Shown piece after piece: positions 34,232 to 42,094 of a DNA stretch of 64,000 nt. Each line of letters opens with the position of its first letter. Position 1 is the first letter of the stretch. The DNA is from Halobaculum sp. MBLA0147 (GTDB taxonomy: Archaea; Halobacteriota; Halobacteria; Halobacteriales; Haloferacaceae), in assembly GCF_041361345.1 (NCBI RefSeq), contig NZ_JBGKAD010000001.1, positions 62,001 through 126,000 of the forward strand, given 5' to 3'. The notes below the pieces were generated by a model. It did not search any database and was not told the DNA's origin. It saw only the letters and a list, made by a program, of their open reading frames with translations. The position numbers and the translations under genes are program-made.

Positions 34232-34804
34232 CTACTCTCCGGCTTCGATCAACTCGTCGAAGGTGGTCTTCATCTGACTCAGCGTCTGGGGGTCGTGAGC
34301 GTTCGGCGAGGCGTGGAAGTGCGCCACGGCGCCGGCCTTCCGCAGTTGCCCGGTGAACATGTGGAGGAAGCGGTAGGCGCTGTCCGTGTCCACGAACTGC
34401 AACAGCGCGGTCAACGAGTCGAAACAGACGTACAGGTCGTTGTCCGTCTTCCCCAACTCCGCGAGGGCGTTGTTCAGCGTCATGCTCAACCCGGTGAGGT
34501 CGTTCGGGTTCGCCGTCAGCAACTCCACCTGTCCGTCCAACTCGTCGGCGTCCACCTCGTCCAACGCCGACGACTGTGCGCGGTCGTCGACGCCGACGAT
34601 CACCGTCGTCGCGGGCGTCGTCCCGGTGTGTTCGAGCCACTCGTCGATCACGCTGACTGCGGTGTCCCGGTACACCACCTTGATGAGGTCGATCTCCTCC
34701 GGTGGCTGTTCCGTACACAACTCGAAGCAGGCGTCCGTCTTCGCGTCGCTCATCACGGGCGCGAGGACGAACACGTTGCGCGAGCGGGTCGTCTGGGAGC
34801 TCAC
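34232..34804 (-). CDS. RecA-like HTR/DUF7504-type protein (degenerate KaiC domain)
   Basis: The 190-residue protein starts with a GTG at 34804 that overlaps the stop of the KaiC-like gene (GTGA). It resembles half a KaiC/RAD55 domain: NVFVLAPVMSDAKTDACFEL in place of a P-loop strand, VVYRDTAVSVIDEWLEHTG, and NDLYVCFDSLTALLQFVDT at the Walker B position. No Walker A lysine is seen, so ATP hydrolysis is unlikely. Proteins like this (HTR-like) often follow KaiC-like ATPases in haloarchaea and may regulate them, as in signalling or taxis. The operon pairing supports a joint role; the signal is unknown. Confidence 0.72.
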   Translation of the reverse strand: MSSQTTRSRNVFVLAPVMSDAKTDACFELCTEQPPEEIDLIKVVYRDTAVSVIDEWLEHTGTTPATTVIVGVDDRAQSSALDEVDADELDGQVELLTANPNDLTGLSMTLNNALAELGKTDNDLYVCFDSLTALLQFVDTDSAYRFLHMFTGQLRKAGAVAHFHASPNAHDPQTLSQMKTTFDELIEAGE

Positions 34805-36339
34805 TGCCACCCCTCCGTCCCGCGCGGCGGGTTCTGCAGTCGCATGAACGGCTTCCCCTCCGTGTACTCGACGAGCCGTGTCGAGCCGAGGTACCCCGCC
34901 GGCGACTTCTTCAGCTTCAGGTACTGGAGCCCCTTGTCGTTGAGCCACGTCCGCACGACCTGCCACGCGCCGTTCTTGTAGAAGGCCGCCAACTCGTCGG
35001 GCATCGTCTCGGGGTTGAAGAAGTACACCGTCGTGTCGTCGGCCTGGTGGAGGTTCTCCTCCTCCCAGAACCGCACCTGTCGCATCTCGTCGGTTCCCAT
35101 CACCGGAATCTGCGCCTCGACGTTGATCGCCGAGAACATCGGCTGGTCACCCCGCCGGTCGTCGATCGTGCGGAACAGCTCCGAGGCGCCCTGGTCCTCG
35201 TACTCGCGAGGTTTGAAGACGTTCTTGCGCGTGTTCTCCCAGATGTTCGGGTAGTCGATCAGGAACATCCGGTCGTCGTTCAGCATCTCCGTCATGTTCC
35301 CCACGTCGCGGTCGATGATCGCCTCGACGCGTTTCGGCGGCAGTTCCACCGGCGGAACGAAGAGGATCGCCATGTCCTGTTCGGCGGCGGCTCGCATCCC
35401 GTTCGTGATGATCGAGTGTGGACTCGCCTGCCCGTCGTGTTCGATCAGCATCGTCCCTCCTTCGACGAGTCCCCCGCCGAGCAGTTCGTCGAAGCCGGGG
35501 ATGCCGACCTCCATGAAGTCCTCCGGGACGAACTCGCCCGGGTGGGTCCGCATCCGTGGGATGAGTCGGACCCCGCGGTCGTCGAACTCCGTCTCGAAGA
35601 CGCGGGTGTCGTGGTCGACGCCGCGCATCTTCATGATCTCGAGGAAGCGGTGGTAGTCACCCTCGACGTTCTCGCGCCACAGTCGGATGACACCGTGGGT
35701 GTTGTACTGGATGGCGTCGGAGACGGCGACGCTCGCGCGGCCGTCCGCGTTGCCGGGCTCGCTCTCCTCGGCGGTGAACAGCGTCGTCGCGCCGAACTCG
35801 TCGCCGAACAGACGGATCAGGTCCAACACCGCCCGACGGAACTGGTCGTAGTCGTCGCCCATCACCGACAGCCCGGAGACGCTGTCGAGGACGACCCGGT
35901 CGACCGGCGCGAACTGTCGGAGGTGTTTGACGATGTACTCCGGTTCGAACGGCGCGGAGTACCCCTCGCCGAGCGACTCCTCGCCCTCCAGCGTCTGGAG
36001 TGTCACGTCGGTGTCGTCGTCCTCCAGCGTCTGGCCCGTCGTGGCGTGCAGTGTGGCGATCTCCAGGTCGTCGTGGTCCAACTCGAAGTCGTACCCGGCG
36101 AACGTGTCGCGGAGTTCGTCGGTGGTCTGTTCCGTGCTCACGAACAGGCAGTCTTCAGCCCGGTCGAGTCCCTCGTCCAGGAACTGCATCCCGAAGGTGG
36201 ACTTCCCGGTCCCCGGACCCCCGGTCACGAGGACGGTCCGTTCTGCCGGGAGGCCGCCACCGAGAAGCTGGTCGAGCACCTCGCTCCCGGACGGCACCTG
36301 CCGCATCTGCGTCGCCGCGTCGTCTCCCTCGTCCGTCAT
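34801..36339 (-). CDS. KaiC/RAD55-like double-domain ATPase
   Basis: The 512-residue protein has two tandem RecA-like domains. The first carries Walker A TGGPGTGKST (39-48) and a Walker B region in DRVVLDSVSGL. The second (from about residue 275) begins EVGIPGFDELLGGGLVEGG but has IEHDGQASPHS instead of a lysine-containing P-loop, so only the first site should bind ATP. A tail with WLNDKGLQYLKLKKSPAGY ends the protein. KaiC-like ATPases in archaea act in motility, taxis and stress signalling. The overlap with the next gene suggests a functional pair. Start ATG at 36339 (MTDEGDDAATQM). Confidence 0.85.
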   Translation of the reverse strand: MTDEGDDAATQMRQVPSGSEVLDQLLGGGLPAERTVLVTGGPGTGKSTFGMQFLDEGLDRAEDCLFVSTEQTTDELRDTFAGYDFELDHDDLEIATLHATTGQTLEDDDTDVTLQTLEGEESLGEGYSAPFEPEYIVKHLRQFAPVDRVVLDSVSGLSVMGDDYDQFRRAVLDLIRLFGDEFGATTLFTAEESEPGNADGRASVAVSDAIQYNTHGVIRLWRENVEGDYHRFLEIMKMRGVDHDTRVFETEFDDRGVRLIPRMRTHPGEFVPEDFMEVGIPGFDELLGGGLVEGGTMLIEHDGQASPHSIITNGMRAAAEQDMAILFVPPVELPPKRVEAIIDRDVGNMTEMLNDDRMFLIDYPNIWENTRKNVFKPREYEDQGASELFRTIDDRRGDQPMFSAINVEAQIPVMGTDEMRQVRFWEEENLHQADDTTVYFFNPETMPDELAAFYKNGAWQVVRTWLNDKGLQYLKLKKSPAGYLGSTRLVEYTEGKPFMRLQNPPRGTEGWQ

Positions 36340-36420
36340 GCCGTTGCTCGTAGGTCGCCTCGCCGTGGGAAAACTCTGTCGCGGAGCCCACGTGGCCGGG
36401 AGTCTCCCACCGTTCGCCCG

Positions 36421-36486
36421 AGAGTGATCAGCCTCGCGTGTGAGAGTGATCAGCCTCGCGTGTGAGAGCGATCAGCCTCGCGTCCG
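36421..36486. repeat. 22-bp tandem repeat, three copies, spanning a stop codon
   Basis: Units at 36421-36442, 36443-36464 and 36465-36486 share agagtgatcagcctcgcgtg. The third, slightly diverged, contains the stop codon (36472-36474) and last codons of the DUF5785-like gene; the other two copies extend downstream of the gene. Confidence 0.92.
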
Positions 36487-36801
36487 AGTGAACGCCTGTG
36501 CGCCCTCGTAGGTCCAGAAGCCGCCGTCTCGCATCGCGCGACCGACGACTCGGTGGAACTCGACGAAGTCTTCGAACTCCTCGTCGTCGTCGATCCCCGC
36601 GAAGATGTCGGCGACGGCGACGACCGTGTCCTCGTCGAGACGGACTGGGTGGTCACCGAACTCCTCGGCGTAGTCGCCGGCTCGCATCGGGAAGTCCTCT
36701 CCCTCGTCGACCTTCTTCGCCAGGACGGCGTGGCCGTACTTCCGGCGGCCCTCACTCCCCTGCTCGCCGTCCGGGTCGTGTGGCCAGTCGTGCTCGCTCA
36801 T
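36472..36801 (-). CDS. DUF5785 family protein
   Basis: The 109-residue protein starts at the ATG at 36801: MSEHDWPHDPDGEQGSEG, then RRKYGHAVLAKKVDEGEDFP and GDHPVRLDEDTVVAVADIF. The first 40 residues are the recognisable DUF5785 signature of haloarchaea. It is helical and acidic with an aromatic C-terminal segment (MRDGGFWTYEGAQAF). Function unknown. The last codons (RTRG) and stop are part of a 22-bp tandem repeat, so the C-terminus may vary between strains. Confidence 0.82.
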   Translation of the reverse strand: MSEHDWPHDPDGEQGSEGRRKYGHAVLAKKVDEGEDFPMRAGDYAEEFGDHPVRLDEDTVVAVADIFAGIDDDEEFEDFVEFHRVVGRAMRDGGFWTYEGAQAFTRTRG

Positions 36802-36974
36802 GGACCGCGGTTGTCCCGGTCTCCGGTTAGCCGTTTCGTTCTCCCCGCCGGAGACGACCGGACGCCCGCGGTCGCTCCCGCCGAACGGCACCGGAGACGA
36901 CGGCGGGCGGCGGTCGACCGACACGGACGGATCGACGGGGGAATCGGACCGGGAGACTGGGCCGCTGGGACCCT

Positions 36975-37400
36975 TCAGGAGGAGAGCCGCAGTGCGACGG
37001 CGCGGAACAGACCGAGCGAGACCGCGCCGACGACGAGCATCACCACGGCGAACGTCGGTTCGACGCCACCCGAGAACAGCGGCGTCGCACGCAACAGGAG
37101 TCCGACGACGGCCGCGCCGATCCACGAGCGGACGACCAGCGGGACGGACGCCTTCGCGGACTCGCCCGCACCCGGCGAGTACGCACCCACGGGGACCGCG
37201 ACGAGCACCCAGCCGATCAAGAACGGTGCCGCGACCCCGGCGAGGTGGACGAGTCCGTCGGCCGTCGGCGGGAACCCGACCGTCTCGTGGCGGAGCGTCC
37301 CGGCGTACAGGAACGCCAGGACGACGAACACGTCGCCGGCCGCCAGCGGGAGCGTCCCGCGGTCGACCCTGCGATCCAAGAACTCCGATGCTGTCGCCAT
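36975..37400 (-). CDS. DUF3054 membrane protein
   Basis: The 141-residue protein has four hydrophobic helices: ALAAGDVFVVLAFLYAGTLR region (about 18-38), LAGVAAPFLIGWVLVAVPVG (about 53-72), a third at WIGAAVVGLLLRATPLF, and a last at FAVVMLVVGAVSLGLFRAVAL. GDVFVVLAFLYAGTLRHE near the start and FLIGW in helix two are typical of DUF3054, a family of small membrane proteins in actinobacteria and haloarchaea without known role. No catalytic residues are seen. Start ATG at 37400. Confidence 0.82.
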   Translation of the reverse strand: MATASEFLDRRVDRGTLPLAAGDVFVVLAFLYAGTLRHETVGFPPTADGLVHLAGVAAPFLIGWVLVAVPVGAYSPGAGESAKASVPLVVRSWIGAAVVGLLLRATPLFSGGVEPTFAVVMLVVGAVSLGLFRAVALRLSS

Positions 37401-37490
37401 ACCGGTGGCTGGCCCCCGCTCGGCTTAACCGTCCGGGTTTCCCCGCCGGTGTGGCCCTGCGTCACGCACTCCTCCAGGGATCACTGTGCG

Positions 37491-38228
37491 TCACGTCTCT
37501 GTGGACGCGCCACCGTGGGTCGGCTCGTGCCGTTCGTCACCCCGCCCACGCGGAACGACCCCGACGACGGTGTACCCGAACCCCGGCTGGAGGGTGTAGG
37601 CTCGCAGCCCCGCCGCTCGGAGCTGCTCGCGGATGTCCTCGGGTGTCGCGAAGACGGAGTCCATCCCCGCGAGGTGTTCCAGCCGGGCCAGCGCCCACCC
37701 GCGTAGTGTCGTCGGGTCGAACTCCCGAACCACCACCACCCCGCCGGGGGCGACGGTCTCGCTCAGTGCCGTCAGTGCCGCCGGCCAGTCCGGGACGTGG
37801 TGGAGCGCGTCCGCGATTACGACGGCGTCCACAGCACCGGGTCGGATCGGTGGCCGGCGGGCGTCACCGCGCACCGCGGCGAGTCCGTCCGCCGCCGCAC
37901 GCCCGAGCATCCCCGCCGAGACGTCGAGTACCGTCACGTCCGCAGTGCCGGACGAAGAGCCGCTGTCTGTCTCGGCATCCGTCCGCGAGGGACCCGCCCT
38001 CGTGTGTCCGTCCGCCCACGTCCCGTCCGTGGCGACGCGGACCGCCCGCGCCGCTCGGCCGGTGCCGCCGGCGGCGTCGAGGACTCGCCTGATCGAGCGG
38101 TCGGCCAGCCGGAAGCCGGCTCGGAGGTCGGCGGGCCGGACTGGCGGCATCGCCACGTCGTACAGCGGCGCGATCCGGTCGAAGAAGCGCACGTCACCCG
38201 GCCCGTGGCGCCCGACACTGTGACTCAC
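37491..38228 (-). CDS. class I SAM-dependent methyltransferase
   Basis: The protein is 245 residues from the GTG at 38228. The opening GDVRFFDRIAPLYDVAMPP resembles UbiE/MenG-type methyltransferases. The SAM site follows as RRVLDAAGGTGRAARAV (motif I) and, after a disordered acidic insert of ~30 residues (about 78-108), TVLDVSAGMLGRA. IADALHHVPDWPAALTALSE gives motif IV and later VVVVREFDPTTLRGW. The substrate could be demethylmenaquinone, but that is only suggested by the family look; menD is 27 kb away. The insert between motifs I and II is unusual and may be lineage-specific. Confidence 0.82.
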   Translation of the reverse strand: MSHSVGRHGPGDVRFFDRIAPLYDVAMPPVRPADLRAGFRLADRSIRRVLDAAGGTGRAARAVRVATDGTWADGHTRAGPSRTDAETDSGSSSGTADVTVLDVSAGMLGRAAADGLAAVRGDARRPPIRPGAVDAVVIADALHHVPDWPAALTALSETVAPGGVVVVREFDPTTLRGWALARLEHLAGMDSVFATPEDIREQLRAAGLRAYTLQPGFGYTVVGVVPRGRGDERHEPTHGGASTET

Positions 38229-38401
38229 ACCCCGACTCCGTCCGCCAGAGAGATAGACGTACTGTCTCCGGTGGAGGACGACCTCGACGACTGAGAGCAC
38301 GTCGACGAGGAGACGACGCAGACACAGGTGGTGGTGACGACGCACCCGGTCGTGACCGGATCGGCCGCGACCTTTTGTACCCCGCCGAGGGAACTCCCGG
38401 T

Positions 38402-39037
38402 GTGCAGTACCGCGTGCTCGGGTGGGCGCCCGACGGGCCGCGACTCCGACTCGACTACCGGGCGTTCGCCTACGCCGGGAAGATCACCACACCGGCGACG
38501 GGTGTGAGTGTCGCGACCGATCCGGACGCGGCGCCGACGGAGACGCTGGAGCTCGAGGGTCCCGACCCCGAACCACTCCCCGCGTCGGCGACCGGCGACG
38601 GGTGGATCGACCCGCCGGCGGACCCGGTGGTCGCGGCGGTCGCACACAACGCCGACCGGACCGACGAAACGACGCTGTGGTGTCGGTACGTGACGGTTCG
38701 CAGCGACCGCCGTGGCGAGGGGCTCGGTGCGCGACTCCTCCGGTTCACCGCCGACCGCGCCGCGACGGCCGGCTACGAGACCGCACGGATCGCCGTCAAC
38801 AACCCGTTCTCGTACGGCGCCGCGAGCAAAGCCGGCTTCGCGTCTACCGGTCGGACGACGGGGCTCGCCGAACTCGTCTTGGAGCGGTCGACCACCGACG
38901 CCACCCCGCCGGACCCCGAGACCTACCGCCGCGGACTGGCGGTGTTCCGCGACCGCGACGACCTCGCGCCCGAAGAGGCGGCGTACGTCGACCGCCACCT
39001 CGACGGCGACCCGCCGGACCTGATCGCACCCGAGTGA
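38402..39037 (+). CDS. GNAT-family N-acetyltransferase
   Basis: The 211-residue protein uses the GTG at 38402, 23-31 bp after a ccttttgta box. The opening QYRVLGWAPDGPRLRLDYRAFAYAGK is family-like, and the acetyl-CoA loop is VTVRSDRRGEGLGARLLRF (RGEGLG). RIAVNNPFSYGAASKAGF follows as in other GNAT folds. The C-terminal region is an acidic helix. The stop codon and following bases are repeated three times downstream. Substrate unknown. Confidence 0.78.
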   Translation: MQYRVLGWAPDGPRLRLDYRAFAYAGKITTPATGVSVATDPDAAPTETLELEGPDPEPLPASATGDGWIDPPADPVVAAVAHNADRTDETTLWCRYVTVRSDRRGEGLGARLLRFTADRAATAGYETARIAVNNPFSYGAASKAGFASTGRTTGLAELVLERSTTDATPPDPETYRRGLAVFRDRDDLAPEEAAYVDRHLDGDPPDLIAPE

Positions 39038-39098
39038 GGCGGCAGCCCTCGTCGCACCCGAGTGAGGCGGCAGCCCTCGTCGCACCCGAGTGAGGCGG
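39024..39098. repeat. 28-bp tandem repeat, 2.7 copies, each with the stop codon
   Basis: Copies at 39024-39051, 39052-39079 and 39080-39098 (partial). Each contains gcacccgagtgaggcgg, so the sequence around the acetyltransferase stop (tga 39035-39037) recurs twice downstream. Confidence 0.92.
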
Positions 39099-39153
39099 AA
39101 CCTGTCGGGGGACCGTACAGCTAGTTCATGCTCGTCGGACGCGTCTCGGTAGC

Positions 39154-39591
39154 ATGGAACAGACACGCTACGAGACGCGGATCGACGAGTCGTTCGCCGA
39201 GTCCGTCGTCGCCGCCGCTCGGACCAGTGTGGGCGACGACCTCCGCAGTGTGGTGTACTTCACGCCCGCGGCTTTCGACGTGTTGTACGTCCGATCGGAC
39301 CTCTACGAGGGTCCTGCTGCCGCTCGCCCGGCGAAGGCGGGGTTGGTCGAGTTCGAACGGGCCGGATTCGCGGAGCGACGCGAGCGATCCGCGCTGTCGG
39401 CACGCGGCGCCAGTCCGACTGTCGGTCCCTACGAGTTCACCGTCAGGTTCCACGCCGACGGGTTCGTCGTCAGAGTCCTGACCGCGACCGCCGGTGTGCT
39501 GCTCACAGTCGACAGTGTCGACGTGGCCGCCTTCGAGGACGCCGTCGCCGCGATCCGGGGGTTCCTGGAGGACGACGGGGACTCTCAGTGA
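39154..39591 (+). CDS. conserved haloarchaeal protein, DUF7522-like
   Basis: The 145-residue protein starts at the ATG at 39154. It has a helix-strand opening MEQTRYETRIDESFAESVVA, VVYFTPAAFDVLYVRSDLY, and a C-terminal strand-helix part GPYEFTVRFHADGFVVRVLT plus FEDAVAAIRGFLEDD. The layout recalls a profilin-like or roadblock-like small fold known in haloarchaea as DUF7522; I am only moderately sure of the family. No membrane or catalytic motifs. The MITE-like element lies 34 bp downstream of its stop. Confidence 0.62.
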   Translation: MEQTRYETRIDESFAESVVAAARTSVGDDLRSVVYFTPAAFDVLYVRSDLYEGPAAARPAKAGLVEFERAGFAERRERSALSARGASPTVGPYEFTVRFHADGFVVRVLTATAGVLLTVDSVDVAAFEDAVAAIRGFLEDDGDSQ

Positions 39592-39625
39592 CCACGACCC
39601 TCGGCCCGGGACGGTCACGCGAGAG

Positions 39626-39953
39626 GTGTTCAGATAAGACGACTGTTGCGGTTGGCGCGCGAGGAACGCGCGAGGGAGGAGCGAGCGGAGCGAGCGACGA
39701 GGCTGGGGAGGGTGAGGCGCCGTGCGGGGCGGTCTCGGGCGGGACTGGAAGGGGCGAGGGGATCGCGTTCACTTCAGTCGTCTCGGCGGCCCCTATCGCG
39801 CCGGGCGGTGCCTGCGAGGCGCGGCTGCGCCGCGCCTCGATTGCAACCGGCGGAGCCGGGCGCAAGAGGCGCGATATGTCACCGAGCGACCGCGATCGCC
39901 TCGGGGCTTCCTGAGTGATAGTCCCACACCACAATTCAACCTTATCTGAACAC
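39626..39953. mobile_element. MITE-like element, 328 bp with 13-bp perfect terminal inverted repeats
   Basis: The ends are gtgttcagataag at 39626-39638 and its exact reverse complement at 39941-39953. The interior has no open frame with haloarchaeal composition, many gcgagcggag-like words, a perfect hairpin (39815-39839, cgaggcgcgg / ccgcgcctcg) and a segment (gaggctggggaggg...) similar to 2244-2300. It looks like a non-autonomous element mobilised by a transposase elsewhere. Flanks show no target duplication (cgcgagag left, taccgcca right), so it is old or rearranged. It lies between the DUF7522-like and cheY genes; the latter's TATA-like box is just outside the right end. Confidence 0.75.
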
Positions 39954-39975
39954 TACCGCCACGCGAACCCCGGAG

Positions 39976-39984
39976 TTGATAACG
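39976..39984 (+). promoter_or_regulatory. TATA-like box upstream of the CheY-like gene
   Basis: gttgataac at 39976-39984 ends 24 bp before the ATG at 40009 and starts 22 bp after the MITE end, so expression probably does not depend on the element. Confidence 0.5.
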
Positions 39985-40008
39985 GGAGGGACCGAATCGG
40001 GGGCAGAG

Positions 40009-40362
40009 ATGCAGCGAGTCTTGATCGTCGACGACTCGGGGTTCCAGCGGACGTTGGTCCGCGACGCCGTCAGCGACGAGTACGACGTGGTGGGGGAGGC
40101 GGAGAACGGGGTGGAGGCCGTCGACAAGTTCGAACAACTGTCGCCGGACATCGTGACGATGGACATCATGATGCCGGCGATGAACGGCGTCGAGGCGGTC
40201 GAAGAGATCAAAGGCCAGAGTCCGGACACGACCGTCGTGATGATCACCAGCGTCGAACAACGCGAGATGATGAAGAAGGCCGTCGCCGCCGGCGCGGACG
40301 CCTACGTGACGAAGCCGTTCGACGGCGACGAGGTCCGGGAAGAACTCGCCAGCGTCGCCTGA
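40009..40362 (+). CDS. cheY: CheY-like response regulator
   Basis: The 117-residue single receiver domain starts MQRVLIVDDSGFQR. Phosphorylation Asp lies in IVTMDIMMP, the acidic pair is in the N-terminal VDD, the conserved Thr/Ser in MITSVEQ, and Lys in YVTKPFDG; all are present. No output domain, so it resembles stand-alone chemotaxis CheY proteins that act on the archaellum motor via adaptors. Other che genes are not in this window. The stop codon (tga) falls in the first unit of a 39-bp repeat array whose later units read cga at that position. Confidence 0.88.
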   Translation: MQRVLIVDDSGFQRTLVRDAVSDEYDVVGEAENGVEAVDKFEQLSPDIVTMDIMMPAMNGVEAVEEIKGQSPDTTVVMITSVEQREMMKKAVAAGADAYVTKPFDGDEVREELASVA

Positions 40363-40487
40363 CTCGATCCTCGCCGCCGGATTCCGGCCTACGTCGCCCG
40401 ACTCGATCCTCGCCGCCGGATTCCGGCCTACGTCGCCCGACTCGATCCTCGCCGCCGGATTCCGGCCCGCGTCGCCCGACTCGGTCC
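40354..40487. repeat. 39-bp tandem repeat, 3.4 copies, spanning the cheY stop
   Basis: Units start at 40354, 40393 and 40432 with a partial fourth at 40471-40487. Each contains gactcgatcctcgccgccgg or its cgactc form. The period is a multiple of three; only unit one has tga, the others have cga. Confidence 0.92.
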
Positions 40488-40508
40488 CTCTCGACTACTC
40501 CGTGCCGC

Positions 40509-41168
40509 TCACTCGGACTCGTGTGTCGTCGCGTCGAACAGCGTCTGGAGTCGCGGGCGCTCCTCCTCGGCGAACCGGACAGGGAACACGCCGGCGACGA
40601 TCACGTAGTCGCCCTCGTGTTTCACCCGTGCGACGTGCACGAACACGTCGACGGAGACGCCCTGGATACTCGTCGTCGCCGTGAACACGCTCAGGTTCGT
40701 CTGCGTCCCGAGCACCGTCGTCGTCCGCGTCTCCTCGAACTGGACGTTCTGGAGGCCCCCACCGGGGAGATCCTCGCCCGCGACGCTCGTCGCCTGCCGG
40801 ACCAGTCGTCGCGGCTCGGCGTCCGCCAGCGGGTTGAACTCCTGGCCGACGATGGAGATCGACGGCGAGGTGAACACCGCCGCCGCCGCGATCTGCTGTT
40901 CACCCAACGGCTCGATCGTCGCCCGCCGCTCGTACACCCGCAGGTGGTTCACGACCGTCACGTCTCGCGTCGACCCGCCCGCCTCGACGCTCCGGTTCCG
41001 CACCACCTCGCGAGACACCGTCTGCTCGTAGCCGGCCTCCGACACAGAGGCGTCCTCGAAACTCGCCGGCGACGCCTCGAACCGGAACTCCTGTTGTGTC
41101 GCGGCACACCCCGAGAGTACCACACACGCGACCAGTGCGACTGCCAGTATCCCCTGTCGTCCCACCAT
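40509..41168 (-). CDS. DUF6517 lipoprotein
   Basis: The 219-residue protein has a signal peptide with lipobox VVLSGC (residues about 16-21), so it is likely lipid-anchored at the outer face. The rest has the haloarchaeal DUF6517 pattern: SEAGYEQTVSREVVRNR, VTVVNHLRVYERRATIEPLG, VFTSPSISIVGQEFNPLAD and DVFVHVARVKHEGDYVIVAG. It is a beta-rich exported protein without a known function. Start ATG at 41168. It converges on the CheY gene, and its 3' end lies just beyond the repeat array. Confidence 0.82.
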   Translation of the reverse strand: MVGRQGILAVALVACVVLSGCAATQQEFRFEASPASFEDASVSEAGYEQTVSREVVRNRSVEAGGSTRDVTVVNHLRVYERRATIEPLGEQQIAAAAVFTSPSISIVGQEFNPLADAEPRRLVRQATSVAGEDLPGGGLQNVQFEETRTTTVLGTQTNLSVFTATTSIQGVSVDVFVHVARVKHEGDYVIVAGVFPVRFAEEERPRLQTLFDATTHESE

Positions 41169-41489
41169 GACTCACCACACGGAAGCCCACCCACATGATA
41201 GTTTCCCGAGACGGAACTGTCTCCCCCGCTCGACTCAGTCCGTCGGCTCCGATCGGAGACTCACCGATGACCCGGTCACGGCTCGGCGGTCGGTCGATCC
41301 CGACCCACGCATCAGCCGCTCACGGCCCCACCCGACGCTCCCGGTACGTTATCACTCGTGAGAAGCGGAGCGAGAACGTTTATCCGCCCGACGGCCGTCG
41401 GCTCGGACGAACGACGGACGGGTCGCCGTGGGAGAGAAACCGGACAGAGACGTGGTGGCTGGGGGACCCGCCACCGAGTGAGAACCCAC
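41169..41489. other. intergenic region with a TATA-like box for the pilin gene
   Basis: About 320 bp without a supportable gene. A TATA-like gtttatcc lies at 41378-41385, roughly 105 bp before the pilin ATG, implying an ~80-nt leader, unlike the leaderless pattern of most neighbours. No hairpin or repeat of note was seen. Confidence 0.5.
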
Positions 41490-41963
41490 ATGAGAGACGA
41501 CGACGCGCCGCGGCCGGAGCCGGGAGCGACCAGCGTCTGCTCTCGGGACCGAGACGAGCGTCGGCTCCGCTCGCTCGCGGCGTCGGCTCGTCGCCTCCGC
41601 CGAGCCGGTGACGACCGCGGGATCACTCCGGTGATCGCGGTGGTCGCGATGGTCGCCGTCTCGGCGACGCTGGCGGCGGTGTTGGGGACGTGGATGTTGT
41701 TCGGTGACTCGCCGGTCGAGGGACAGGTGTCGGCACAGGTGTCGTTGGCCTACACCGGCGGCGACGCCGTCGTCACGTGGACGAACGAGGGGGACGCGGA
41801 GCGTCTCAGGGTCGTCGTCGGCACGCGGGAACGAGTGATCGAGGAGGTCGACGGTGTCGTCAGGATAACTGCCGCACCGGAGCGGACGCTCGTCGTCGTC
41901 GCGGAACGGGCGGACGGCGAGTCGAGTATCGTCGCACGGACGCGACTCGAGGACGTGAACTGA
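41490..41963 (+). CDS. archaeal type IV pilin-like protein
   Basis: The protein is 157 residues from the ATG at 41490. After a charged 47-residue leader the processing site is GDDRGITPVIAVVAMVAVSA: cleavage by the prepilin peptidase PibD between G and I, leaving a hydrophobic H-domain (about 30 residues, ending LGTWMLFG). The remaining ~95 residues form a short beta-rich head (VSLAYTGGDAVVTWTNEGD). The long leader is unusual but seen in some haloarchaeal pilins. It would be a component of adhesion pili or a pseudopilin. No assembly ATPase (PilB) is near. Confidence 0.78.
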   Translation: MRDDDAPRPEPGATSVCSRDRDERRLRSLAASARRLRRAGDDRGITPVIAVVAMVAVSATLAAVLGTWMLFGDSPVEGQVSAQVSLAYTGGDAVVTWTNEGDAERLRVVVGTRERVIEEVDGVVRITAAPERTLVVVAERADGESSIVARTRLEDVN

Positions 41964-42094
41964 GTGGGACACGCCGGCGCCCTCGACGCCGTGTCTGCAC
42001 CGCTCGCGACCGCTCCGCCGGACGGGCGCCGGAACCTCGGTGTCACGGGCTCCGCCACAAGAGTGAACACCCCACACGCGGAACCACCGTCGAG

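Noticed and set aside
36421-36486. Three 22-bp repeats considered as a CRISPR
   Set aside because: The units are directly adjacent without spacers, no cas genes are near, and one unit is coding sequence.
39618-39961. Target-site duplication next to the MITE
   Set aside because: The eight bases on each side differ (cgcgagag and taccgcca), so no duplication can be claimed.
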